NCBI GenBank assembly: GCA_036257595.1
Contig: DATAFF010000118.1
Span: forward strand, 1-44,264
From: DATAFF01 sp036257595
Lineage (GTDB): Bacteria; Pseudomonadota; Alphaproteobacteria; Rhizobiales; Aestuariivirgaceae
Reading direction: 5' to 3'
DNA: 44,264 nucleotides
The translations under genes and the position numbers were made by a program. Shown piece by piece: positions 7,843-16,260 of the stretch. Each line of letters opens with the position of its first letter. Position 1 is the stretch's first letter. Under the pieces are notes generated by a model, which saw only the letters and a program-made list of their open reading frames with translations, was not told the DNA's origin and ran no database searches.

Positions 7843-7896
7843 GCAGTAGGCAGAGAGCTCACCTCGCTGCCTATTTGCCTAATGCCTACTGCCTCT
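7835..7896. repeat. TAGGCA palindromic repeat, copy B (bidirectional terminator candidate)
   Basis: The left arm GGCAGTAGGCAGTAGGCAG (7835-7853) pairs with the right arm at 7867-7893, which holds CTGCC, TTGCC and two GCCTA-type units. The right arm, reverse-complemented, is identical over 27-29 nt to the left arm of copy C at 40381. The element lies between two convergent genes and provides the TAG stops and last codons of both. A long stem here could end transcription from both sides; there is no U-tract. Confidence 0.8.
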
Positions 7897-8938
7897 CCTT
7901 CAAAGCGAACTGCAGAAGTATCGTGTTCTGCAGAGAGCGGTTGTAGTTATCGTCGGACATCAAGGTGATGCGGGTCTCGCCCGATGCGGTGACGTGAACC
8001 GCGAGCCCCTCCAGGTTGTCGATGGCATAGCGCGGCAGCGTGCCCTCGAAGATTGGAACAGGGTTCACCAATGCGCCCGGCTTCAGCTCGGCAATCCTGA
8101 TGCGGCGCAGCGACAGGCCGGGAAACAAGCCGTTGAAGCTGCGCTCCAGCAGCAAGAGGTCGCCATCGGGCAGGACGGCGATGTCGGTGACGGCGAATTC
8201 GTCGAGGCGGGCAATGGTGAAGGCGAAGGTCTTGCGGGTCTTGCCGAACACCCAACCGCGGATATTGCCTGCATCGTCGAGCTGGCGCTCGGAGATGGCG
8301 ATGAAGGAATTGGCGAGCGGACCGCGGCCGAGATAGGCCAGCGCCTCGAGCTCGGCATTGTTCGGGCCGTTGCGGATCGCCGGCGGCGAAGGAACGAGCT
8401 GCGGCTTGGCATCGAGTTTCGCCTTGCGCAAGTCGTAGAGCTCGATCCGCGGCCGCCTTTCGAGGCCAACGGCGACCCGGCCGTCCACCATGCCGGGGCT
8501 CATCAGCGTCAGGGCTTCGGCATCGCGGCCGCGCTTGGATGGCGAGCGTTTGCCGGAACGGTCGCGCAGCGGCGCCATGAAGGGCTCGGCAAGATTGGCG
8601 AGATCGCCCTTGTCATAGAGAAGGCGGGCGGTGAGCCACCAGCCATCGTCGCTCACGGCGAGCAGCCGAGTGCCGTCGGTGGAGAGCGCCAGAGCGGAGA
8701 AGCCGCCGAAGCGCGAATCGGGCGAGACGAGCTTCAACCCGCCACGCCAATAGAGCCCGGGAGCGACCCGTCCCTCCTTGTCATGGGAGAAGGCCCATGG
8801 CTCGACCCTGAGATCGATGGGACCTTCATCCTCTTTCTCGGCGCCGATGATGTGGCCATTGGCGAAGCTCATGATGAGAACCGCGGCAGCCACGGCGAAG
8901 GCCGCCCAGCGTCGCCGCCCCCCGGCGCCCGTCATCAT
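7886..8938 (-). CDS. Phytase-like esterase family protein, secreted
   Basis: A 350-residue protein. An N-terminal hydrophobic segment (about 10-27) after a basic start indicates export or membrane anchoring. The rest matches the 'esterase-like activity of phytase' family: FGGFSALALSTDGTRLLAVSDDGWW early, GRDAEALTL, NAELEALAYLG, and NLEGLAV near the end, a beta-propeller-like repeat of strand pairs. Catalytic activity is unproven for this family. Its ATG at 8938 overlaps the cobT stop by 4 nt (ATGA), so it is translationally coupled to cobT. The last codons and stop lie in the TAGGCA repeat. Confidence 0.87.
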   Translation of the reverse strand: MMTGAGGRRRWAAFAVAAAVLIMSFANGHIIGAEKEDEGPIDLRVEPWAFSHDKEGRVAPGLYWRGGLKLVSPDSRFGGFSALALSTDGTRLLAVSDDGWWLTARLLYDKGDLANLAEPFMAPLRDRSGKRSPSKRGRDAEALTLMSPGMVDGRVAVGLERRPRIELYDLRKAKLDAKPQLVPSPPAIRNGPNNAELEALAYLGRGPLANSFIAISERQLDDAGNIRGWVFGKTRKTFAFTIARLDEFAVTDIAVLPDGDLLLLERSFNGLFPGLSLRRIRIAELKPGALVNPVPIFEGTLPRYAIDNLEGLAVHVTASGETRITLMSDDNYNRSLQNTILLQFALKERQ

Positions 8939-10821
8939 CGGGCGGCCCGGCGACGGGGCATCGGACGGGGCGGCATGGCGGGAGCGCGCACGGCGTTCTC
9001 CTCGAACAGCTCGGCAAGCTTTTCAGTCATCGCGCCCCCGAGCTCCTCGGCATCGACGATGGTCACGGCACGCCGGTAATAGCGGGTGACGTCGTGGCCG
9101 ATGCCGATGGCGATCAGCTCGACGGGCGAGCGGGCCTCGATATCGGCGATGATCTGGCGGAGGTGGCGCTCGAGATAGTTGCCGTGATTGACCGAGAGGG
9201 TCGAGTCATCGACAGGCGCGCCGTCGGAGATCACCATCAGGATGCGGCGCTGCTCGGAACGACCGAGCAAACGATTGTGGGCCCAGATGAGGGCCTCCCC
9301 GTCGATGTTTTCCTTCAGCAGGCCCTCACGCATCATCAGCCCGAGATTGCGGCGGGCGCGGCGCCAGGGCATGTCGGCCGATTTGTAAACGATGTGACGA
9401 ATATCGTTGAGGCGCCCGGGTGCCGGCGGCTTGCCCTCGGCGAGCCAGCGCTCGCGCGACTGGCCGCCCTTCCAGGCGCGCGTGGTGAAACCGAGGATCT
9501 CGACCTTGACGCCGCAGCGTTCGAGGGTGCGGGCCAGGATGTCGGCGCAAGTGGCAGCCACGGTGATCGGGCGGCCGCGCATCGAGCCGGAATTGTCCAG
9601 CAGCAGCGTCACCACGGTGTCGCGGAACTCCGTGTCGCGCTCGGCCTTGAAGGACAGGGCATGAAGCGGATCGATGACAACGCGGGTGAGGCGGGCGGCA
9701 TCGAGCAGGCCCTCGTCGAGATCGAAGTCCCAGGAGCGGTTCTGCTGCGCCATCAGACGGCGCTGGAGGCGGTTGGCAAGCCGAGCAACCACGCCCTGGA
9801 GATTGGCCAGCTGCTTGTCGAGATAGTTGCGAAGCCGGGTCAGCTCGTCGCTATCGCAAAGATCCTCGGCGGCGATGACCTCGTCGAACTGATTGGTATA
9901 GACCTTGTAGAAATCGGCGTTGGTGCCGGAGCCGAAGGGCAGCTGAGGCCGCCAGGGCTCCTCGCCCTCCGGCGTATCCCTGGCATCGAGGTCCTCGGGC
10001 ACGTCGTCGCTGTCGATCTCGGCGGCATCCTCCATTGCCTGCTCGGACTCGGCGTCGCTGTCGCGGGTCTCCTGACTGTCAGCGGCCTCGGCCTGCTGCT
10101 CGCCCTCGCGAACCTCCTCCGACTGGCCGCTGTCGGCCTCCTCGCCGTCCTCCTGCTCGTCGCTTTGCTGATCGGGGTCCTCGCCCAGCTCCTCGGCCAT
10201 GTCGAGGGCGGCGATGATCTCGCGCGACAGGCGGGAGAAGGCGATCTGGTCGGCAATGCGGCCGGCGAGGGAATCGAGCTGGCCCGAGGCCTTCTCCTCG
10301 ACCCAGGGGCGCCACAGCTCGACCAGGGTGGCGGCGTTCTTGGGCGGCCGCTCGCCGGTCAGCCGCTCGCGCACGATCAGGGCGACAGCTTCCTCGAGCG
10401 GGGCGTCCTTGCGGTCGGTGGTGTTCTGGGTGGCACGGCGCTGATAGCGTTCGCTTAGCATGGCTGAAAGATTGGAGCGCATGCCCTGCATGGCGTTGGC
10501 GCCGATCGCCTCGACCCGAGCCTGCTCGACCGCCTCAAACACGGCGCGCGCCGCCTTGCCCTCCGGGCGGTACTTCGCGTGGATGTCGTCGCGATGGTTG
10601 GCGAGACGCAACGACATGGAATCGGCAAGGCCCCGGGTGATGGCGACCTCCGGCCGGTTGAGGTCGCGCGACAGTTGCGGCAGACGGGCGCGATGGCCGA
10701 CAAGACCCGGCTGCTCGGCCCCGAAGGTCACCTGCAGCTCGGGATCGAGCGCCACCGTCTTCATGGTGAGAGCGAGAGCCCGCTTGAAAGGACCGGACGG
10801 CCCCTCCTTGTCGCCAGCCAC
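8935..10821 (-). CDS. cobT: Cobaltochelatase subunit CobT
   Basis: A 628-residue protein. The N-terminal region to about 205 is the CobT-specific part. Residues about 210-290 are a highly acidic linker, as in all CobT proteins. The C-terminal part is a von Willebrand A domain with a MIDAS motif DNSGSM at 409-414 and a later ISDGAPVDD. CobN, CobS and CobT together insert cobalt into hydrogenobyrinate a,c-diamide, with ATP hydrolysis by CobS, in the aerobic cobalamin route. CobT is the chaperone-like partner of CobS. It starts 18 nt after cobS. No cobN is in the window. Confidence 0.97.
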   Translation of the reverse strand: MAGDKEGPSGPFKRALALTMKTVALDPELQVTFGAEQPGLVGHRARLPQLSRDLNRPEVAITRGLADSMSLRLANHRDDIHAKYRPEGKAARAVFEAVEQARVEAIGANAMQGMRSNLSAMLSERYQRRATQNTTDRKDAPLEEAVALIVRERLTGERPPKNAATLVELWRPWVEEKASGQLDSLAGRIADQIAFSRLSREIIAALDMAEELGEDPDQQSDEQEDGEEADSGQSEEVREGEQQAEAADSQETRDSDAESEQAMEDAAEIDSDDVPEDLDARDTPEGEEPWRPQLPFGSGTNADFYKVYTNQFDEVIAAEDLCDSDELTRLRNYLDKQLANLQGVVARLANRLQRRLMAQQNRSWDFDLDEGLLDAARLTRVVIDPLHALSFKAERDTEFRDTVVTLLLDNSGSMRGRPITVAATCADILARTLERCGVKVEILGFTTRAWKGGQSRERWLAEGKPPAPGRLNDIRHIVYKSADMPWRRARRNLGLMMREGLLKENIDGEALIWAHNRLLGRSEQRRILMVISDGAPVDDSTLSVNHGNYLERHLRQIIADIEARSPVELIAIGIGHDVTRYYRRAVTIVDAEELGGAMTEKLAELFEENAVRAPAMPPRPMPRRRAAR

Positions 10822-10839
10822 CGCTAGATCTCCCGACGA

Positions 10840-11844
10840 TCAGGCCAGTGCGACATTGGCGGTCGACTCCGGCAGCTCCTCGCCGAAGCAGCGCTGGTAG
10901 AACTCGGCCACAAGGCCGCGCTCCAGCTCATCGCATTTGTTGAGGAAGGTGATGCGGAAGGCGAAGGCAAGATCGCCGAAGATCTCGGCGTTCTGGGCCC
11001 AGGTGATGACGGTGCGCGGGCTCATGACCGTCGACAGGTCGCCATTGACGAAGGCGTTGCGGGTGAGGTCGGCGACACGCACCATATTGGCGATCGCCTT
11101 GCGTCCCTTATCGGTGTCGTAGCTCTTGACCTTGGCGAGCACGATCTCGCATTCGCGGGCATGCGGAAGATAATTCAGCGACACGACGATCGACCAGCGG
11201 TCCATCTGGGCCTGGTTGATCTGCTGGGTGCCGTGATAGAGGCCGGTCGTATCCCCAAGCCCGACGGTGTTGGCGGTGGCGAACAGCCGGAACGCGGGAT
11301 GCGGCCGCAAGACCCGGTTCTGATCGAGGAGTGTCAGGCGGCCGGAGCTTTCGAGCACCCGCTGGATGACGAACATGACATCGGGACGGCCAGCGTCATA
11401 TTCGTCGAACACAAGGGCAACGTTGTGCTGGTAGCACCAGGGAAGAATGCCCTGGCGGAACTCGGTGATCTGCTTGCCGTCCTTGAGCACGATCGCGTCC
11501 TTGCCGACAAGATCGATCCGGCTGATATGGCTGTCGAGATTGACGCGGATGCATGGCCAGTTGAGGCGGGCCGCGACCTGCTCGATATGGGTGGATTTGC
11601 CGGTGCCGTGGTAACCGGTGACCATCACGCGGCGGTTGTAGGCGAAGCCGGCGAGGATCGCCAGGGTCGTCTCGCGGTTGAAGAGGTAATCCTCGTCGAG
11701 ATCAGGCACGTGCTCGCCGAGCTGGGAGAAGGCCGGAACCTCCAGGTTGGTGTCGATCCCGAACAGCTGGCGGACGGAAACCTTGATATCCGGCACTCTG
11801 ATTTCGGATTCGGCAGGTAACTCGCCCATGTTCATTGCGGTCAT
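10840..11844 (-). CDS. cobS: Cobaltochelatase subunit CobS (AAA+ ATPase)
   Basis: A 334-residue MoxR-type AAA+ ATPase. Walker A is GYHGTGKST (77-85), Walker B is VFDEYD (145-150), and sensor 1 follows in FRLFATANTVG. The N-terminus (VSVRQLFGIDTNLEVPAFS) is typical of CobS. It powers metal insertion by the CobNST chelatase. Three in-frame ATGs occur in the first six codons (11844, 11835, 11829), and none has a strong ribosome binding site, so the exact start is open. It lies 108 nt after the J-domain gene, a neighbour commonly seen with cobS in this order. Confidence 0.97.
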   Translation of the reverse strand: MTAMNMGELPAESEIRVPDIKVSVRQLFGIDTNLEVPAFSQLGEHVPDLDEDYLFNRETTLAILAGFAYNRRVMVTGYHGTGKSTHIEQVAARLNWPCIRVNLDSHISRIDLVGKDAIVLKDGKQITEFRQGILPWCYQHNVALVFDEYDAGRPDVMFVIQRVLESSGRLTLLDQNRVLRPHPAFRLFATANTVGLGDTTGLYHGTQQINQAQMDRWSIVVSLNYLPHARECEIVLAKVKSYDTDKGRKAIANMVRVADLTRNAFVNGDLSTVMSPRTVITWAQNAEIFGDLAFAFRITFLNKCDELERGLVAEFYQRCFGEELPESTANVALA

Positions 11845-11952
11845 GACTGCACTTTCTTGGATGCCGTGGCCCGATTTCCATCGGTGGCGGGCTCGAACGG
11901 ACGCTTTTAGTCGGTGAGATCAAGTGTCGCAAGGCGGAGGAACGACGCGCTC

Positions 11953-12564
11953 TTAGCAGAAACCCGAGCTCTTGAGGCGGTCATATGCCTGGATGATCTC
12001 TCGGAAGCGGTCCTCCATCGCGCGGCTGCCGCCATTGGCATCAGGATGGAACCGTTTGACGAGCGCCTTGTACTGGGCCTTGACCTGCTCCGGGGTTGCG
12101 TGCTCGTCGAGGCCAAGGCTTTCCAGCGCCTTGCGCTGACCGTTGAGAAGGGCGCGCGGAACGGGGGCGGCAGCCGGCCGTGCCGACGAGTCGCCAAACA
12201 GGCCAAACGGGTCGCCCCGCGACCGTCCGGTGGAGCCGTTGCGCCGGAACCGCCCGCCATTCAGTTCGGCCCAGGAGTTCTGCCCGAGCTTCCAAGTGGG
12301 GCGGTGGCCGGTGGCATCGGCCTTCTGAAAACCGCGCACCGCCTCTTCATCCATCCCGGCGAAGTAGTTGTAAGTCTTATTATATTCCTTGACGTGCTCG
12401 AGGCAGAAATCGTGATACTCGCCTTCGGCCCGGCGGCCCTTGGGAGCCCGGTAGCCGCCATGATGCGAGCAGCCCGGCCATTGGCACGGCGCGGCATGCC
12501 GGTCAGCCTCCTGATGGCGCGGCTTGACACGTATGCTGTCGAAATATTTGGACTCCGGGTTCAT
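11953..12564 (-). CDS. J-domain (DnaJ-like) protein
   Basis: A 203-residue protein with an unusual C-terminal J domain (about 145-203) containing the HPD motif in KRFHPDANGG, needed to stimulate DnaK-type chaperones. The N-terminal half has a cysteine/histidine-bearing region (CQWPGCSHHGGYRAP, then FCLEHVKEYNKTYNYF) that may bind metal. I chose ATG 12564 (MNPESKYFDSIRV) because this block is conserved in alphaproteobacterial members; a longer in-frame start at 12798 overlaps bolA on the other strand. It is divergent from bolA and precedes cobS, and could assist assembly of the chelatase; that is inference. Confidence 0.9.
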   Translation of the reverse strand: MNPESKYFDSIRVKPRHQEADRHAAPCQWPGCSHHGGYRAPKGRRAEGEYHDFCLEHVKEYNKTYNYFAGMDEEAVRGFQKADATGHRPTWKLGQNSWAELNGGRFRRNGSTGRSRGDPFGLFGDSSARPAAAPVPRALLNGQRKALESLGLDEHATPEQVKAQYKALVKRFHPDANGGSRAMEDRFREIIQAYDRLKSSGFC

Positions 12565-12637
12565 CGTCCTGAGATTATGGTGGCCGGCGATCGATGCCGC
12601 AAGCCGAGGATGGGCAACGGTGGCAAAGAAAATGTGA

Positions 12638-12934
12638 ATGATGAACAGGACAAGCAAGGTGGCGCTTGGAGCGGTCGGCGAAGAAATTCTGAACAAGCTG
12701 GCGCAGGCATTCCCTGATGCGGAATTGGCGCTCGAGGACCAATCGCATCTGCATGCCGGGCATGCGGGGGCGCGGCCCGAGGGGGAAACCCATTTCAAGC
12801 TTCAGGCGGTGGTGCCGGCCTTTGCCGGCAAGAGCCGGATCGAGCGGCACAGGATGATCAACAGCGTGCTCAAGGACGAGCTCAGTGGGCGCGTGCATGC
12901 GCTTGCGATCGTCGCGCGAGCACCCGGCGAGTAG
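12638..12934 (+). CDS. BolA family protein
   Basis: A 98-residue BolA-like protein. The class II KH-like fold is seen in EILNKLAQAFPDAELALEDQSHLHAGH, then THFKLQAVVPAFAGKSRIERHRMINSVLKDEL, with the invariant histidine in HALAI. BolA proteins bind [2Fe-2S] clusters with monothiol glutaredoxins or act as regulators. Two adjacent ATGs (12638, 12641) are possible. It is divergent from the J-domain gene (73 nt) and convergent with the CNNM gene, with 4 nt between their stops. Confidence 0.93.
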   Translation: MMNRTSKVALGAVGEEILNKLAQAFPDAELALEDQSHLHAGHAGARPEGETHFKLQAVVPAFAGKSRIERHRMINSVLKDELSGRVHALAIVARAPGE

Positions 12935-12938
12935 GCAG

Positions 12939-14213
12939 TCATGCCTGGCGTTCGCCGAGGGGGGTGATGCGGATCGACACAAGCTGGTTGCGCCGCTTGC
13001 GAACGACCTCGAAGCGAAAGCCGTGAAAAGTGAAGGCCTGGCCGGCCTCGGGTATCATCTGGGCCTCGTGGATCACCAGGCCGGCAATGGTGGTGGCCTC
13101 GTCGTCGGGCAGATGCCAGCCGTGCATGCGGTTGAGGTCGCGGATCGGAACGGCGCCATCCACGAAATAGCTGCCGGATGCTTCCCGCCTGACGCCCACG
13201 GCTCCGACATCGTGCTCGTCACGAATCTCGCCGACGATCTCCTCGAGGATGTCTTCCAGGGTTACGAGGCCCATGACCTCGCCATATTCATCGACCACCA
13301 GTGCGAAATGGACCTTGCGCCGCAGAAAGGCAGCCAGCTGATCGGCGACGGTCGTGGTGTCGGGTACGAACCAAGGCGGGGTGATTATCTCCTCGAGATC
13401 GATGCGGGTCACATCGCCCTGGGCAGCCTGCAGCGCGGCAAACAGATCCTTGGCATGAAGCACGCCGACAATGTTGTCCGGCCGTTCGCGCCACACCGGA
13501 AAGCGACTGTGCCCCGACTTCAGGACCTCCTCGAGAATCTGAGCCGGGGGGCTTGCGGCATCGAGGCTGCGCATCTTGGTGCGATGGACCATGACGTCGA
13601 ACAGCTCGAGCTCCTTCAGGTCGAGAACGCCGCCGAGCATGTCGAGGTCGATCTTGCCGGCGGTGCCGGTGCGCTGATGCAGATCAATGGTGCCACGAAG
13701 CTCGTCGTCGACCGAGCGGCTGCTGGCCGTCGTCGGATTGATGCCGACAAGCTTGAGGAACCTTGTGGTCCCGGTATCGATGGCGCCCGCAAGCGGCGCG
13801 AGCAGCCGGGTGATCAGGCTGAAGGGCGCGGCGGTCACCAGGGCGACGCGGTCGGGCGCGATGGCTGCGATCGCCTTCGGCAAGGCCTGAACGAAGAGCA
13901 AGGCGAGAATGGCGATGAGGGCGGCGGCATAGGCCGGTCCCGCAAGCCCGTACCAATTGACGGCAAGGCGGGTGGCGATAGCGGTGGCGAACACCAGCGC
14001 CGCGGTGGCTCCGACGACGATTGCCGAAGTGACCCGCTCCGGCGAGGCGATCAGCTGGCGCACGGCCGTGGCCTGGGCAATGCCGCGGCGCTCGAGCTCC
14101 GTCATGCGGCTGCGCGAGGAAGCTCCGATCGCGGTGCCGGCGGTCACCAGGAAGCCGGCGAACAACAGGAGCGCGGCAATGACCGCAATCTCCAGGCTGT
14201 GGTCGAAGGTCAT
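12939..14213 (-). CDS. CNNM/CorC-type hemolysin family protein (DUF21-CBS-CBS-CorC_HlyC)
   Basis: A 424-residue membrane protein. The N-terminal DUF21 domain has hydrophobic segments at about 8-30, 62-82 and 95-112. A CBS pair covers about 195-330 (HSRFPVWRERPDNIVGVLHAKDL, FALVVDEYGEVMGLVTLEDILEEIVGEI). The end (about 340-424) is the CorC_HlyC transporter-associated domain. Members are linked to magnesium/cobalt efflux or tolerance; the 'hemolysin' label is historical. Its ATG overlaps the aroB stop by 4 nt, as in many Hyphomicrobiales, so it forms an operon with aroK-aroB. Confidence 0.93.
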   Translation of the reverse strand: MTFDHSLEIAVIAALLLFAGFLVTAGTAIGASSRSRMTELERRGIAQATAVRQLIASPERVTSAIVVGATAALVFATAIATRLAVNWYGLAGPAYAAALIAILALLFVQALPKAIAAIAPDRVALVTAAPFSLITRLLAPLAGAIDTGTTRFLKLVGINPTTASSRSVDDELRGTIDLHQRTGTAGKIDLDMLGGVLDLKELELFDVMVHRTKMRSLDAASPPAQILEEVLKSGHSRFPVWRERPDNIVGVLHAKDLFAALQAAQGDVTRIDLEEIITPPWFVPDTTTVADQLAAFLRRKVHFALVVDEYGEVMGLVTLEDILEEIVGEIRDEHDVGAVGVRREASGSYFVDGAVPIRDLNRMHGWHLPDDEATTIAGLVIHEAQMIPEAGQAFTFHGFRFEVVRKRRNQLVSIRITPLGERQA

Positions 14214-15352
14214 TGCATCGCAAGCTCATCGGCGAGGAAACCGATGATCGCCTCCTCCGGAATGCCGGTCTCGACATAGGCTTCGCCAATGCCGCGAACG
14301 AGTATGAAAGCGAGCTTGCCGGCGCGCGCCTTCTTGTCCTGGCGCATGATGGCAAGCAAACCTGCCGCATCTGGCAGAAGCTCGCGGATGGCGGAAACGG
14401 TGGTCGGAAGGCCGATCGATCCGAGATGCGCGGTCACCCTGGCGGCAGTGCCCGGTGGACAGCGCCCCAATCGCTCCGACAGGCGGAAGGCCATGGCCAT
14501 GCCGATCGCCACGGCCTCGCCATGAATAAGCCGATCGCCATAGCCGGTGGCAGCCTCCAAGGCGTGGCCGAATGTGTGACCGAGATTGAGAAGCGCGCGC
14601 GGGCCGGTCTCGGTCTCGTCGGCAGCGACAATGGCGGCCTTGGCGCGGCAGCTCGTCGCGACGGCGTGCTTCAGGGCCTCGGATCTGCATGCCAGCACGT
14701 CGTGCCCATGGGCTTCGAGCCACGTGAAGAAGGCACTGTCGCCGAGGAGCCCGTATTTGACGACCTCGGCATAGCCGGCCCTGAGTTCCCGCTCCGGCAG
14801 GGTGCGAAGCAAGGCGAGATCGGCAATCACCGCCTGCGGCTGATGAAAGGCGCCGATCAGGTTCTTGCCCATTGCCGAATTGATCCCGGTCTTGCCGCCG
14901 ACCGAGGAATCGACTTGCGCGAGAAGGGTGGTCGGCACCTGAACATAGGCGATCCCGCGGCGAAGGATGGCCGAGGCAAAGCCGGCAAGATCGCCGATGA
15001 CGCCGCCGCCGAAGGCAATGATGAGATCGGAGCGCTCGACACCGGCGGCGAGCAGCTGGTCGCAGAGGTTGGATAGTCCGTTATAGCTCTTGCTCGCTTC
15101 GCCGGGCGGCACCACGATGACTGCCGTGGTGATCCCCGACCCCGAAAGCACTGCCTCGAGCGATTGCAGATGGAGCTCCGCCACGTGGCGGTCGGTGACG
15201 ATGACGCAATGGGGGCGCTTCAGCAGAGGCCGCATGATGGCGCCGGCCTGCTCCAGGAGGCAGTGGCCGATATGGATCGTGTAGGACCGCGGGCCAAGCG
15301 TCACATCGACAGTGGCAGGCGCCTCGGCATGGGATCGGTTGTCGGCGGTCAT
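14210..15352 (-). CDS. aroB: 3-dehydroquinate synthase
   Basis: A 380-residue NAD- and metal-dependent enzyme that makes 3-dehydroquinate from DAHP, step 2 of the shikimate pathway. Visible motifs are the NAD-binding GGGVIGDLAGFAS, the VPTTLLAQVDSSVGGKTGIN block that carries active-site residues, and the metal-ligand regions GYAEVVKYGL (Glu) and NLGHTFGHALE and HGEAVAIGM (His). Length is normal. It lies 30 nt after aroK and overlaps the CNNM-type gene by 4 nt. Confidence 0.98.
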   Translation of the reverse strand: MTADNRSHAEAPATVDVTLGPRSYTIHIGHCLLEQAGAIMRPLLKRPHCVIVTDRHVAELHLQSLEAVLSGSGITTAVIVVPPGEASKSYNGLSNLCDQLLAAGVERSDLIIAFGGGVIGDLAGFASAILRRGIAYVQVPTTLLAQVDSSVGGKTGINSAMGKNLIGAFHQPQAVIADLALLRTLPERELRAGYAEVVKYGLLGDSAFFTWLEAHGHDVLACRSEALKHAVATSCRAKAAIVAADETETGPRALLNLGHTFGHALEAATGYGDRLIHGEAVAIGMAMAFRLSERLGRCPPGTAARVTAHLGSIGLPTTVSAIRELLPDAAGLLAIMRQDKKARAGKLAFILVRGIGEAYVETGIPEEAIIGFLADELAMQ

Positions 15353-15382
15353 TGCAAGCGACGCGGTCCTTTGGTCATTGTC

Positions 15383-16000
15383 TTAGCACATATGCTCGCC
15401 GCTCTCAGCGGTGCGGCCGGGCGCTCTGCCCGAGCGTGAATAGTGCTCGAGCAGCGCCTGGAGAAGATCATTGACGATGACATTATGCGACAAGTCCCGG
15501 CTGTCGATGGTGATAGCGGCCTCGGCGTAGACCGGGTAGCGCTCATCGATCAACTGACGCATGACGGCTTCCGGATCAGTGGTGTCGAGCAGGGGGCGGT
15601 TGGAGCGGCGCCGCACCCGCTTCATGAGCAGCGGCAGATCGGCTCTGAGCCATACCGACAGGCCGCGCCTGGCAATGAGCTTGCGGGTCTCGGGATTCAT
15701 GAAGGCTCCGCCGCCGGTGGCGAGAACCTGCGGGCCGCTGTCGAGCAACCGGGAGATGACGCGTCGCTCGCCGTCGCGGAAATATACTTCGCCGTGATCG
15801 GCGAAAATCTCCGGGATGGTCTTGCCGGCGGCCCGCTCGATTTCGAGATCGGCATCGATGAAGGGCAGGCCGAGGCGTTCGGCAAGCCGCCGCCCGACCG
15901 TCGTCTTGCCGGCGCCCATGAGGCCGACAAGCACGATCGACTGGTCCGCAACGCTGGCGCGGATAGTGGAAAGATCCCGCGCCGTGATCCGCCTCGACAT
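15383..16000 (-). CDS. aroK: Shikimate kinase
   Basis: A 205-residue P-loop kinase. Walker A is GLMGAGKT (26-33), the shikimate-binding DAD is in FIDADLEIE, and GGGAF follows in the substrate-binding loop. The lid arginine is in RRRSNRPLL. It phosphorylates shikimate at the 3-OH. I chose ATG 16000 (MSRRITARDL); a GTG or ATG further out at 16060 would add 20 residues without similarity. The aroK-aroB-CNNM group reads as one unit. Confidence 0.97.
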   Translation of the reverse strand: MSRRITARDLSTIRASVADQSIVLVGLMGAGKTTVGRRLAERLGLPFIDADLEIERAAGKTIPEIFADHGEVYFRDGERRVISRLLDSGPQVLATGGGAFMNPETRKLIARRGLSVWLRADLPLLMKRVRRRSNRPLLDTTDPEAVMRQLIDERYPVYAEAAITIDSRDLSHNVIVNDLLQALLEHYSRSGRAPGRTAESGEHMC

Positions 16001-16260
16001 CGTCCAAAGCCCATTCTGTTGGCCGCACCAGCTTGGGGGAAACACTGGATCAAGGCCCAAGCTTGCGTTGCATCCCTCCCCCGGATCGGTAACAATGCCG
16101 GCCTGTCACCATCCTGTCGAGTGAGAGGGAGGGCGCGGCTTGCCGTCGAGCCTTCGGTTTTTATTAATCGTACTGTGTTTGGCTGGCGCTGGTTATGGCG
16201 CGGTCTGGGCATTGTCGACTTTTGCACCAGAACCGTCCGAAATCGTAAAACCGGTGACCA

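Noticed and set aside
7835..7896. CRISPR array from the repeated TAGGCA units
   Set aside because: Units are 7-9 nt, adjacent without spacers, and form a hairpin; no cas genes are near.
9094..10458. A 454-codon open frame antisense to cobT with leucine-rich runs
   Set aside because: The apparent hydrophobic segments mirror the acidic linker of CobT read backwards.
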